DNA of 64,000 nucleotides from Cytophagaceae bacterium (GTDB lineage Bacteria; Bacteroidota; Bacteroidia; Cytophagales; Cyclobacteriaceae), in assembly GCA_006969745.1 (NCBI GenBank), contig CP030886.1, forward strand, positions 4,003,234 to 4,067,233. The letters are read 5' to 3'. The notes under the pieces are model-generated. The model saw only the letters and a list, made by a program, of their open reading frames with translations, did not search any database and was not told where the DNA came from. Each line of letters opens with the position of its first letter. Within the stretch, counting starts at the first letter, position 1. This document shows positions 1 to 8,001 of the stretch, piece by piece. Position numbers and translations under genes: made by a program.

Positions 1-1200
1 CACCATAATGGATATGAATATGAGTTTGTAGGCGCCCGCAAAGAATCATATAAGAAAGACTCTCGAAATCCTGTGGTGGAAGATGGGACGTTGGAAGACG
101 ACCAGAATCGTCGTGATTTTACAATAAATGCAATGGCGCTGAGTCTGGCTGAGGACAGCTATGGCCAGCTTGTAGATCCTTTCAATGGAATGGAGGATCT
201 CCGAAACATGATTATTCGAACACCACTTGAACCTGGTATTACCTTTTCGGATGATCCGCTACGAATGCTGCGGGCTATGCGATTCGCGTCGCAGCTCCAT
301 TTCGATATCGAACCCGACACCTTTCAGGGGATAATTGATAATGTAGATCGAATTGGTATAATCTCCCAGGAACGTATCACTGATGAGTTGAACAAGATTA
401 TTATGTCAGATAAGCCCTCATATGGCTTTCAGCTGCTCTTCCATAGCGGCCTCTTAAAGCCAATTTTCCCGGAGATGACTGACCTGCATGGCGTTGAAAA
501 GATTAATGGCAAGGGTCATAAAGACAATTTCTTTCACACACTGCAAGTACTGGATAATATTTGCGAAATGACAGATGATCTGTGGTTGCGCTGGGCAGCT
601 ATACTGCATGATATCGCTAAGCCGGCGACTCAACGATTCAACGAGAAAGTAGGCTGGACTTTTCATGGACATGAGGACCTTGGTGCGAAGTGGGTGCCTA
701 AGATTTTTAAACGAATGAAGCTACCCTTGGATGAACGCATGAAATATGTGCAGAAATTGGTAAGGCTTCACCTGAGGCCTATTGCTTTGGTGAATGATCG
801 TGTGACTGATTCTGCCGTGCGGAGAATGATTTTTGAAGCGGGAGAAGATGTTAGAGACTTAATGACGCTGTGTAAGGCAGACGTTACTTCCAAAAATCCT
901 GAGAAAGTAAAGAAGTATCAGGCCAACTTTGTAAAAGTCGAAAAGCGAATCAAGGAGGTTGAACAAAGGGACCATGTGATGAATTTTCATCCACCCGTAT
1001 CAGGGGAGAAAATCATTGAAGTGTTTGATATCAAGCCATCTAAAGTGATAGGTGACATAAAGAATGAAATAAAGGAAGCTATTCTGGACGGACGTATTAA
1101 GAATGATGAAAATGAAGCCTTTGACCTTATGGTAAAACTGGGCAAGAAACATGGACTCAAACCCAATCCAAAAATCGTTTCCACCTCCAAGCACAAATAG
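1..1200 (+). CDS. cca: CCA tRNA nucleotidyltransferase, HD-domain type (5' partial)
   Basis: This enzyme adds or repairs the 3' CCA end of tRNAs in the cytoplasm. The reading frame is open from base 1, so the gene starts upstream and the N-terminal nucleotidyltransferase motif (GxxxD..DxD) is missing from the window. The first visible residues belong to the polymerase-beta-like head and run into the family hallmark RRDFTINAMA near codon 36. The tRNA-binding helical region follows (LRMLRAMRFASQL), then an HD domain with LHDIAKP and GHEDLGA, as in the HD-containing bacterial CCA enzymes. A GTG at base 73 is internal and is not a credible start. The call is secure; whether it makes CCA alone or also has 2',3'-phosphatase activity cannot be told from sequence. 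Confidence 0.93.
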   Translation, partial: HHNGYEYEFVGARKESYKKDSRNPVVEDGTLEDDQNRRDFTINAMALSLAEDSYGQLVDPFNGMEDLRNMIIRTPLEPGITFSDDPLRMLRAMRFASQLHFDIEPDTFQGIIDNVDRIGIISQERITDELNKIIMSDKPSYGFQLLFHSGLLKPIFPEMTDLHGVEKINGKGHKDNFFHTLQVLDNICEMTDDLWLRWAAILHDIAKPATQRFNEKVGWTFHGHEDLGAKWVPKIFKRMKLPLDERMKYVQKLVRLHLRPIALVNDRVTDSAVRRMIFEAGEDVRDLMTLCKADVTSKNPEKVKKYQANFVKVEKRIKEVEQRDHVMNFHPPVSGEKIIEVFDIKPSKVIGDIKNEIKEAILDGRIKNDENEAFDLMVKLGKKHGLKPNPKIVSTSKHK

Positions 1201-1283
1201 CTATGTTTGCACGCTATTAAAAAACTATGAACTGTAGATAGAGGCAAATACTCAAGCTCTGACTATTGAAAACATCACATACT

Positions 1284-1997
1284 ATGAAAAACATATTATT
1301 ATTGATTGCGCTATTAGGTGCCGGATTTGCCAATGCCCAGAGCCAGGAAATAGCTCCGGGAGATTCCATTCCGTGGGTACTCAGAAAGCAATCTTTCATT
1401 TACAATACAGCTAAGATTTTCAATGATCCAATAATTGCACGAACAGCTCTATACAACCTGATTGCTGAGAATCCTGGGAATGTAGCCTTGTATGATTCAT
1501 TATCGTTGCTGTACATTCAATATAATCAAAACGCTTCCGCAGCTTTGGTGGCTCAGCAGTCCCTGCAGATTGATCCGCAAAATCAATTTGCTATGGAAAT
1601 AGCAGCTACCGGTTTTGATAATCTGGGTGTAAAAGACAGAGCTTTGAATTATTATGAAAAGCTTTATCTGGCCAACGGAGATATCAACACGCTGTACAAA
1701 ATATCCTTTTTACAATTAGAGCTTAATCGATACACGGAGTCTAATACTTCACTGGATATTATAATCGGAGATCCGCAATCTGACACAAACACCATTCGAT
1801 TTCCTACCACGGACGGGAACGGTCAAAATGTAAAGTTGAAAGCTGCAGCTCACAGAGTAAAGGCCATGATTTTAGAACAAAAAGGAGATGTGGAAGGAGC
1901 AAAAGCTAAGTACCTGGAAGTTTTGGAGATGCAACCAGGCTTTCAAATCGTGCAGCAACAATTAAGAGATCTTACAAATCCAAAAACGGGAGAGTAG
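1284..1997 (+). CDS. Secreted TPR-repeat protein
   Basis: Exported protein of about 237 residues with no enzymatic motif. I start it at the ATG at 1284 because a clean signal peptide (hydrophobic LLLIALLGAGFANA, then cleavage before QSQE) begins there; an upstream in-frame TTG at 1266 would spoil it. The mature part has TPR-like helical pairs (paired A/L/Y positions, NPGNVALYDSL, DPQNQFAMEIA, GDVEGAKAKYLEVLEMQPGF), so it probably serves as a periplasmic protein-protein scaffold. It follows the tRNA nucleotidyltransferase by 83 bp and converges with the next gene. No specific function is recognised. Confidence 0.8.
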   Translation: MKNILLLIALLGAGFANAQSQEIAPGDSIPWVLRKQSFIYNTAKIFNDPIIARTALYNLIAENPGNVALYDSLSLLYIQYNQNASAALVAQQSLQIDPQNQFAMEIAATGFDNLGVKDRALNYYEKLYLANGDINTLYKISFLQLELNRYTESNTSLDIIIGDPQSDTNTIRFPTTDGNGQNVKLKAAAHRVKAMILEQKGDVEGAKAKYLEVLEMQPGFQIVQQQLRDLTNPKTGE

Positions 1998-2002
1998 ACT
2001 TA

Positions 2003-2458
2003 CTACTCTTCTGTTGTATTCTTTAGCAATTCGAGCCAGTTCAAAAGTTCATGGTAAACTTTCTGGTGGTTTTCTGCCAGGACTACAAATGTTCCCTGAA
2101 AAGAGGCGCTTACAGTTGCAATAGTCTGCCCTTCATCAGATTCCAGAGTCCACACATAGATCCTCTTCACCCAACGGGCCTTACTCGTCCATGCAAGCGT
2201 AGATGGTTTGTTCACAGTTTGAATCTGCGATCTGCCATTTGTTCTGCCCTGCGTCCATTGAAAGAAAGTGCCTACAGCTAAATCACCTTCAAGTTTTACT
2301 TTCTTTACCTCTGGATTCCAGCTAGGCCAATTCTCCATGTCTACAAGCACGTTCCAGACTTTATCAATATCTGCATTGATTATGATAGAGTGCGAGTCTC
2401 TAATACCGGCATTCTCATTAATCTGACCTTTCTGAGCGAGTGCATTGAGCTTTTTCAT
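2003..2458 (-). CDS. SRPBCC (START/polyketide-cyclase fold) protein
   Basis: A 151-residue cytoplasmic protein of the SRPBCC superfamily, whose members bind small hydrophobic ligands in a helix-grip fold. Typical elements are visible: the opening strand with SIIINADIDKVWNVLVDMENWPSWNPEVKKV, the hallmark W..W.P pattern near residues 36-48, and the C-terminal helix of alternating hydrophobics. No signal peptide. It converges with the TPR gene (5 bp apart) and lies 29 bp downstream of the antiporter gene on the same strand, so the two may be co-transcribed. The ligand is unknown; this fold is common and cannot be assigned a substrate from sequence. Confidence 0.8.
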   Translation of the reverse strand: MKKLNALAQKGQINENAGIRDSHSIIINADIDKVWNVLVDMENWPSWNPEVKKVKLEGDLAVGTFFQWTQGRTNGRSQIQTVNKPSTLAWTSKARWVKRIYVWTLESDEGQTIATVSASFQGTFVVLAENHQKVYHELLNWLELLKNTTEE

Positions 2459-2487
2459 AAAATTGAGTTCTAGGTGACCCAGCTAAG

Positions 2488-3708
2488 TTATTCAACTTCT
2501 GATTCTTCTTCCTCCTTTTTTTTATCCTTCTTCATCAGTCCGGAAGTCATGACCAGGCTTGTTACAATTATAACAAAGAGAAGTATTCCAGAGCTAAATC
2601 CTTCGAAGTAAAATTCATCAGGAATGGAGTAGAAGAGAAGAAGCGTAATCAGGCCTCTAGGCGCAATTGAAATAGCTCTTTTAAGGTTTTGATGCTTGTA
2701 TGGCAGGAAAGAGATGATCCTGCTGACGTAGATCACAACAAGTATGGCTGCACTAACTATTGCAACCTTAACGTCAAAAAGCGTAGTGAGCGCTATTGAA
2801 AATCCAAAAATCACAAAAAAGAATGTACGAACAACAAAGGCAGACTCAATGGTAATCATCAAGAAGCTTTCTTTGATATTCTCAATTGCCATGGGTCGCA
2901 AATATTTTTTGAGACGGCCAATAAAAAACAATTTGTAATTACTTAAAATAAGCCCGAAAACAAGAATGATGAGCAATGACGAGAGATGCATCAGCTTTCC
3001 GATACTGAACAGAAGGAACAACACACCAATCATAAGAAATAGCTTAACCTTCGTCTCAAGATTCTGAAAGACATAAATCAAAACATAGGACAAAATGATA
3101 GAAAGTACGATGGTAACAACCAATCCAAATGTGAAATCACCGAGTACCATTACATTGCTGGTTGGCTGAACCAACTCTACAAGAAAGTAGAATACCATGA
3201 TTCCAAGAATATCAGAAAACGTGCTTTCATAGATATGAAATTCTTCGTCGTATTCATTCAGGTTGATAACTGACGGAATTACAATTGCGCTGCTTAGAAT
3301 AGAAAGGGGCGTTGCATATATAAGAGCGGTATTCCAGTCCATATCCTTAAATGAACCTATTAGGATTCCGGAAATAGCAAACATGCATATCAAAAGGCCT
3401 ACAAGTGCAATTACAAATGATTTAGAGATAAGCTTCAGCTTTTCCTTTGCAATCTTAAGCTCCAGAGCGGCCTCAAGGACAATTAAAATCAAACCGAGGG
3501 TGCCAAGTACTTCCAAAATTCTAATCCTGGCAAACACTTCCAGAATCCTTTCCTTCTCTACACCAAAAAATCCGATGAGTTCACGTCCTAAAATCCCAAG
3601 AAAAATCAGCAATAAGACTGAAGGAATATTAGACTTTTCAGAAACTCGGTTAAATATGTATGAAAGAATAATTATCAGCGAAGCTGCAATAATGATGTAA
3701 TACTCCAT
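2488..3708 (-). CDS. Cation:proton antiporter (CPA family, Na+/H+ exchanger type)
   Basis: Inner-membrane protein of 406 residues with about 12 hydrophobic segments, matching the transmembrane core of monovalent cation/proton antiporters. Supporting features are the N-terminal pair of helices ending LLLIFLGILGRELIG, the segment LSILSSAIVIPSV, which corresponds to the conserved unwound helix of CPA transporters, the acidic STFSDILGIMVFYF segment carrying the expected membrane-embedded Asp, and the C-terminal RGLITLLLFYSIP. A short charged tail (KKDKKKEEEESEVE) replaces the cytoplasmic regulatory domain of longer family members. It probably exports Na+ or K+ in exchange for H+; the ion is not determinable here. 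Confidence 0.88.
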   Translation of the reverse strand: MEYYIIIAASLIIILSYIFNRVSEKSNIPSVLLLIFLGILGRELIGFFGVEKERILEVFARIRILEVLGTLGLILIVLEAALELKIAKEKLKLISKSFVIALVGLLICMFAISGILIGSFKDMDWNTALIYATPLSILSSAIVIPSVINLNEYDEEFHIYESTFSDILGIMVFYFLVELVQPTSNVMVLGDFTFGLVVTIVLSIILSYVLIYVFQNLETKVKLFLMIGVLFLLFSIGKLMHLSSLLIILVFGLILSNYKLFFIGRLKKYLRPMAIENIKESFLMITIESAFVVRTFFFVIFGFSIALTTLFDVKVAIVSAAILVVIYVSRIISFLPYKHQNLKRAISIAPRGLITLLLFYSIPDEFYFEGFSSGILLFVIIVTSLVMTSGLMKKDKKKEEEESEVE

Positions 3709-3786
3709 GTGCTATGATTAGATGACTAAATTAACAATTCGTACCTAGCGAATGTAGTTTAGGAACTAAATGATTGCCTCAGAAGT

Positions 3787-3794
3787 TAGATTTG
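3787..3794 (+). promoter_or_regulatory. Possible Bacteroidota -7 element upstream of msrA
   Basis: TAGATTTG matches the TAnnTTTG -7 consensus of the Bacteroidota primary sigma factor exactly and ends 19 bp before the msrA ATG. I do not see a convincing TTTG -33 element at the right spacing, so this is a weak call. Confidence 0.35.
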
Positions 3795-3813
3795 CTTAGA
3801 TATTATTAAGAAT

Positions 3814-4341
3814 ATGGAGAAAGCTACTTTCGGATCTGGTTGTTTCTGGTGTACAGAAGCTATGTTTCAGCGTTTAAAGGGTGTGTCAGATGTGAAATCT
3901 GGATATGCAGGAGGTCATACCAAAAATCCAACCTATAAGGAAGTATGCACCGGTGCGACAGGCCATGCGGAAGTAATCCAGCTAAACTATGATCCTGAAG
4001 TAATCTCTTATGATGAGCTTCTGGAAGTTTTTTGGAAAACGCATGATCCTACAACCCTAAACAGACAAGGCAACGATGTAGGAACACAATATCGATCAGC
4101 CGTTTTTTATCACAATAGTGAACAAAAAGAGCTGGCTGAGGAATATAAAAAGAAACTTGACGAATCTTCCATCTGGCCTGACCCGATTGTTACGGAAATC
4201 AATCCGTTAAATGAATTTTATCCCGCTGAGGTAGATCACGATGATTACTACAATCAAAACAGTAGTCAACCTTACTGTGCTTTTGTTGTGGCACCTAAAG
4301 TTGACAAATTCAAGAAAATCTTTGCTGATAAGCTGGCCTAG
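3814..4341 (+). CDS. msrA: Peptide methionine-S-sulfoxide reductase MsrA
   Basis: Reduces methionine-(S)-sulfoxide in oxidised proteins back to methionine, using thioredoxin as electron donor. The catalytic motif GCFWC is at residues 9-13 (nucleophile Cys10) and is followed by the family pattern GVSDVKSGYAGG and TGHAEVIQLNYDP. A C-terminal Cys in NSSQPYCAF can serve as recycling cysteine. Length (175) is normal for a single-domain MsrA with no fused MsrB. No signal peptide, so it acts in the cytoplasm. It is a single transcription unit between divergent and convergent neighbours. Confidence 0.97.
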   Translation: MEKATFGSGCFWCTEAMFQRLKGVSDVKSGYAGGHTKNPTYKEVCTGATGHAEVIQLNYDPEVISYDELLEVFWKTHDPTTLNRQGNDVGTQYRSAVFYHNSEQKELAEEYKKKLDESSIWPDPIVTEINPLNEFYPAEVDHDDYYNQNSSQPYCAFVVAPKVDKFKKIFADKLA

Positions 4342-4342
4342 C

Positions 4343-4879
4343 TTAATTGTAATGTTTGCTTAAATGATGAACGTGGAGCCTAATCTTGTCTACTCTGGCA
4401 GTGACATGTTTTACGTATTTAAACAGCTCAGTTTCAAGTAGATACACCTGTCCGGAATAAGAATTAATTCCAACATCATTAGCAGTTTCTTCTGAGTTTT
4501 TCTCAATTTCCATCATGGCTTTACATTCCTCATTCATAAAATGAATAAAGCTCTTTGAATCGTACTCACTCTCAAATTTTTTAATATCCTTCAGCGTCTT
4601 CTTGATTTCCTTATCGTCGCTGGTTCTGGATAGTTTGGTTAAGACATTGTAGAGAACTGTGTCATAATGATGTATATCATCCAAAAGTGTTAGTATCCGC
4701 TTACGGTAATTTTCGTCTATACATAGCTCCTGTAAACCCTCATAAGAGGATAGTTTATCTGCCTCTAAATCCCAGTCATATGTTATTTCATCAATTTTCT
4801 CGTCCAGTCGCTTTTCTTCGTCCTGTGCTATCAGATTAATTGATATAAGTATTAAGACACTTACTAAGATGCTTTTCAT
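4343..4879 (-). CDS. Secreted helical protein, paralogue of the gene at 37680
   Basis: A protein of about 178 residues of unknown function. I start it at the internal ATG at 4879, where a signal peptide begins (MKSILVSVLILISINLIAQ), not at the upstream ATG at 4927, which adds a polar extension. The mature part is charged and predicted helical. It is clearly paralogous to the product of 37680-38198: both share the order WD/WDKxAxxLxxYxG, a Cys near residue 50, LLDxIHHYDTVLYNV, a TLKDI stretch, EC followed by an E-rich helix, and a final VxxRxDxIxxHVHHL. The many conserved His and Asp suggest metal or ligand binding, but that is speculation. Its 3' end almost touches msrA (convergent). Confidence 0.8.
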   Translation of the reverse strand: MKSILVSVLILISINLIAQDEEKRLDEKIDEITYDWDLEADKLSSYEGLQELCIDENYRKRILTLLDDIHHYDTVLYNVLTKLSRTSDDKEIKKTLKDIKKFESEYDSKSFIHFMNEECKAMMEIEKNSEETANDVGINSYSGQVYLLETELFKYVKHVTARVDKIRLHVHHLSKHYN

Positions 4880-5029
4880 AGTCTTCAAACTAAAAATATA
4901 TTTTGATGGTATCAAATTCTGCTCCAAAATCTGATTTTGCTAAGTTAACTATTCGTATTTTGGCATTTCTACGTATAAAACCCGATTTTTTATCGATTAG
5001 TTTGTAATACTTTTTCCTATAAAACGAAT

Positions 5030-5398
5030 ATGAGGTTCATTTATTTATTAATTATTCTATCAGGCTGTACTACTTCCGATCAAAGTGGTATAGAGATAAT
5101 TGACTCAATCAAACTAAGACAGCTCCAGGAGGATGGTGTTCAGGTTGTTGATATTCGCACCAAAAAGGAGTTTGATAATGGCCACATACCAGGTGTAATG
5201 CACATTGATTTTATGTCTTCTGATTTTATGAATAGAATGAATGAGTTTAGTGTTTCTGAACCTATAATAATACATTGTGCTAGTGGTGGAAGGAGCAAGA
5301 AAGCATCCGATATGCTGCAAAAAGCCGGATTTGAACTCATTTATGATTATAGTGGTGGCTTTGCTGATTGGAAATCTAAAGGCTTGAAAATTGAGTAA
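5030..5398 (+). CDS. Rhodanese-domain lipoprotein
   Basis: Single-domain rhodanese (sulfurtransferase fold) of 122 residues. The active-site loop IIHCASGGRS holds the catalytic Cys83, and the CH2-type VDIRTKKEFDNGHIPGV motif at residues 40-55 is intact, so it should be able to carry a persulfide sulfur. An N-terminal hydrophobic stretch ending LSGC (Cys13) looks like a lipobox, placing it on the periplasmic face of a membrane. The next small gene overlaps its end by 8 bp, implying translational coupling. Confidence 0.9.
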   Translation: MRFIYLLIILSGCTTSDQSGIEIIDSIKLRQLQEDGVQVVDIRTKKEFDNGHIPGVMHIDFMSSDFMNRMNEFSVSEPIIIHCASGGRSKKASDMLQKAGFELIYDYSGGFADWKSKGLKIE

Positions 5399-5642
5399 TC
5401 AGTGTACGACAGGCAAAAGATCTTACTCAGATTCTACTTTGGCATTAGAAGCATTGATTCAACATCATATTATCAATGATTATGGCCCATTGCAAGGGCC
5501 ACGAAACGTCTATCAATGTGACTATTGCAGTAATTGGCATTTTACTTCGCAAGGCCTACAAAGTCCATTAGAAGATCCGGACATAAAATCCAGGATTCAA
5601 AAAGAAAGGCTGGCAAATCAATGGGAACGAAGGTTAAAATAA
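5391..5642 (+). CDS. Small Cys-containing conserved protein
   Basis: An 83-residue protein that begins with TTG at 5391, inside the last codons of the rhodanese gene; no ATG lies in frame nearby, so the overlap appears genuine. It contains a CDYC pair (YQCDYCSNWHFTS) that resembles half of a zinc ribbon, preceded by basic and aromatic residues. The function is unknown. Proteins with a lone C-x2-C and a following W-H are common as small hypothetical proteins in Bacteroidota and may be nucleic-acid binding, but nothing here proves it. The strong hairpin just after the stop marks the end of the transcript. Confidence 0.65.
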   Translation: MSNQCTTGKRSYSDSTLALEALIQHHIINDYGPLQGPRNVYQCDYCSNWHFTSQGLQSPLEDPDIKSRIQKERLANQWERRLK

Positions 5643-5645
5643 AGA

Positions 5646-5669
5646 ACCGCTTCGTTGGGCCGAAGCGGT
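5646..5669 (+). terminator. Hairpin after rhodanese/small-protein operon
   Basis: Perfect 9-bp stem ACCGCTTCG/CGAAGCGGT with a 6-base loop, 3 bp after the stop codon at 5642. No U-run follows on the + strand, so it may act as an mRNA 3'-end stabiliser or a weak terminator. Confidence 0.6.
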
Positions 5670-5793
5670 CCGGATCCAACAATTATATTATGAGAAGATT
5701 AATAGTCAGTGATGAATCCTGATACAAAGAGAAAGAATTTTATTGAAATAGTTATATTAATTTACATTAGCGGTTAATTAACAAATCAATCAT

Positions 5794-6357
5794 ATGAATC
5801 AAGATCAAGTAATAGAAAGACTGAAATCGGGCAATGAACGCTTCGTTGCAGATAAACTTAATGGTGAACTACAAGATAGTAATAGACGATCAGAGCTCAC
5901 AGGAGGACAATGGCCGTGGGCAATTGTTTTAAGTTGTGCAGACAGCAGAGTTGTTCCAGAACTTGCATTTGATACAGGACTTGGTGAGTTATTTATTCTC
6001 AGAGTTGCAGGAAATATTGCAAATACTGACACTATAGCAAGTATTGAGTATGCTGTAGCCCATTTAAAAACTGAGGTAATTGTTGTAATGGGACATGAAA
6101 GTTGTGGTGCAGTTGGAGCTGCATTAGCCGGGGGTGACAATGGCTATAACCTCAATCACCTGCTCGCTCAGATCGAACCTGCAAAAGCTCAGGCAGGAAG
6201 TGGAGATGTCAATGTTGTAGTAAAGAAGAACGCTGAATTGTCTGCAAAAGACTTGTACGATCGGTCAGCAATTATCAAAGGTGCAGTAGATGGTGGAAAA
6301 TTAAAGATTGTATCTGCATTCTATAATTTGGGTAGCGGCAAAGTAGATTTTCTATAA
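5794..6357 (+). CDS. can: Beta-class carbonic anhydrase
   Basis: Zinc enzyme interconverting CO2 and bicarbonate in the cytoplasm. The zinc ligands and catalytic dyad are all present: Cys48, Asp50 and Arg52 in LSCADSRV, then His101 and Cys104 in GHESCGAVGAA. It is 187 residues, near the usual length, and lacks a signal peptide. The tail SAFYNLGSGKVDFL is typical of the family's last strand. It stands alone, with a hairpin on each side, so it is probably transcribed singly. Confidence 0.95.
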   Translation: MNQDQVIERLKSGNERFVADKLNGELQDSNRRSELTGGQWPWAIVLSCADSRVVPELAFDTGLGELFILRVAGNIANTDTIASIEYAVAHLKTEVIVVMGHESCGAVGAALAGGDNGYNLNHLLAQIEPAKAQAGSGDVNVVVKKNAELSAKDLYDRSAIIKGAVDGGKLKIVSAFYNLGSGKVDFL

Positions 6358-6380
6358 AAATACAGATCAAACTAATTCAC

Positions 6381-6401
6381 GGTCCGTCGTAAGGGCGGAC
6401 C
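6381..6401 (+). terminator. Hairpin between convergent genes
   Basis: Eight-base-pair stem (GGTCCGTC with GGCGGACC, one G-U pair) 23 bp after the carbonic anhydrase stop and directly before the end of the convergent gene. It may serve as a shared terminator; a loose T-rich stretch follows on the + strand. Confidence 0.6.
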
Positions 6402-6402
6402 A

Positions 6403-7287
6403 TCAGTTAGTATTGTTTTTACGCTCAATTAAGTCTATCAAATCATAATTAACTCGTTGAATGTCATTCACGAGTTCATTTAAATGAGTGCTCTCCACAT
6501 CAATTTTTTCTTTCTCCTTGAAACTGGCTGTAATTTCTTTCTCCACGATAATGAATGTATCGATGGATTTGGATAAATGTCTCACCATATTTTTAGTATG
6601 ATACAATCGTTGATAAAATTGGGTAAGCATCCGGTTATGTTTTGTATAATACTCCAGGGGTGGAGTTTTATTGTTTATACTCTCCAGTAGAAGTTCAAAA
6701 TCAGCGATGGATTGTTTGTCTATGGCATCAAGACGCGGGAGATAAGAAGTGTTGATATAGTTCTTTAAGACATTTAAGGAAACGATTAAATCTGTCTCAG
6801 ATGAAAGCACATGTGTCTGTATTTTTCTTTTTTTAGTCGGATTGAGCCCGTTGATATTGCTTGGCAATATGCCACTTACAACACCTCCAAGGCCAAATAT
6901 TCCACCAATCGTCTCAGTAGTCCCCTTTAGCGCTCGATAGATGCTAAAGCCGTTTGGGATCAGTAGATAATAATTTTGGATGTACTTATCTAAGACTTTT
7001 GAATGAACAATAATGCTATCCGGGATCCGCATGGATTCTTCATATGCATTAATTGAGTTTATAATGGTAGCTATTCGCAAAGAATCTGATTGGTGCAGGG
7101 AGCTTTCCAGGTTTTTAGCTTCCAAATTCAAATCAGCAACTCGAACATTTAATTCTTGAATGTATCGTGGATGGTTTGCAATGGCTTGAAAATAGTTGTG
7201 TGACATTTTCAGCTGACTTTTACTCAAGGGAGCACATCCGATCAGGACACTTAGAAATAGGAGGGAGATTGACACACGTACATTCAT
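6403..7287 (-). CDS. Lipoprotein of unknown function, helical
   Basis: A 294-residue protein with a lipoprotein signal (LLFLSVLIGCAP, lipobox Cys18). The mature part is largely helical with heptad-like stretches at about residues 45-90 and 180-290, and has one glycine-rich hydrophobic segment near residues 125-145 (IGGIFGLGGVVSGILP) that could insert in a membrane. No catalytic motif or known domain is recognisable. It is transcribed toward the carbonic anhydrase gene and is separated from the divergent EF-hand gene by about 135 bp. Confidence 0.7.
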   Translation of the reverse strand: MNVRVSISLLFLSVLIGCAPLSKSQLKMSHNYFQAIANHPRYIQELNVRVADLNLEAKNLESSLHQSDSLRIATIINSINAYEESMRIPDSIIVHSKVLDKYIQNYYLLIPNGFSIYRALKGTTETIGGIFGLGGVVSGILPSNINGLNPTKKRKIQTHVLSSETDLIVSLNVLKNYINTSYLPRLDAIDKQSIADFELLLESINNKTPPLEYYTKHNRMLTQFYQRLYHTKNMVRHLSKSIDTFIIVEKEITASFKEKEKIDVESTHLNELVNDIQRVNYDLIDLIERKNNTN

Positions 7288-7422
7288 CCCTTAAATCTCA
7301 CAACTATTTGGTAAATAGAAAACCTGTGCATGATTTATATTAAGTAGCCCACAAAGCACAGCCAGCAAGGGTCAGTGGGTTTTAAGATTAACTTTCATAT
7401 TTTTGCGGGCAAATCACCCAAT

Positions 7423-8001
7423 ATGTCTGCAGAATTTCAAAGAAAGAAGCTTGGCTACTTTTTTCGTATCCTCGATTTAAATAACAATAGCTGTCTCCAA
7501 ATGGACGATTTCACGGAGATGGTTGAGAAAGTAAGGGTCAAATTGGATTATGATCCCAATAGTAAGGAGCATAAACGAATCACTGACAAGGCTGTCAAAT
7601 TGTTCAATTCACTCGTGAAAGACATTAAGCCTTTGGCTTTTAATCAGGTTACCGAGCGAGAATGGGTAGATTTCTTTCTTAAGGAAGTGATTCTTTCCGG
7701 AGATGAAGATACCCTAGACGATTATAAAGAGCTGATTTTCAACTTTATGTTTGATTTCTTCGATCAAAACAGAGATGGATTCATTTCTAAAAAGGAGTAC
7801 GAAGACTTTTACGATATTTTTGGTATCGACAGAACCTATTGCGACAAAGCTTTTAGTCTGCTGGATAAAACCCAGAGCTATCGGCTGTCACGTTATGATT
7901 TAATGACGGCCGTTGAAGAATTCTTTGCTTCCAGTGATCCTACGCTGCATGGAAACTGGATCTTTGGTAATTGGGATTCAGAACCACACTCAGTACTTTA
8001 A
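7423..8001 (+). CDS. EF-hand calcium-binding protein, paralogue of the gene at 38354
   Basis: Cytoplasmic protein of about 192 residues with EF-hand loops, resembling calerythrin and sarcoplasmic calcium-binding proteins. I use the ATG at 7423 (MSAEFQRKKLG); the GTG at 7375 adds an unrelated leader. Loops visible: a degenerate DLNNNSCLQMDDF near residue 18, a canonical DQNRDGFISKKEY near 128, and a degraded DKTQSYRLSRYDL near 162, so probably only one strong Ca2+ site remains. The paralogue at 38354 keeps three good loops. Its 3' end overlaps the convergent hutU gene by 4 bp. It probably acts as a calcium buffer or sensor. Confidence 0.85.
   Translation: MSAEFQRKKLGYFFRILDLNNNSCLQMDDFTEMVEKVRVKLDYDPNSKEHKRITDKAVKLFNSLVKDIKPLAFNQVTEREWVDFFLKEVILSGDEDTLDDYKELIFNFMFDFFDQNRDGFISKKEYEDFYDIFGIDRTYCDKAFSLLDKTQSYRLSRYDLMTAVEEFFASSDPTLHGNWIFGNWDSEPHSVL

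Noticed and set aside
3263-3700. 145-codon + strand open frame
   Set aside because: Lies wholly inside the antiporter gene on the other strand; its residues mirror the complement of hydrophobic codons and show no domain.
5534-5722. 62-codon + strand frame overlapping the small Cys protein
   Set aside because: Crosses the hairpin at 5646-5669 and is in a different frame from the CDYC-containing protein; no features.
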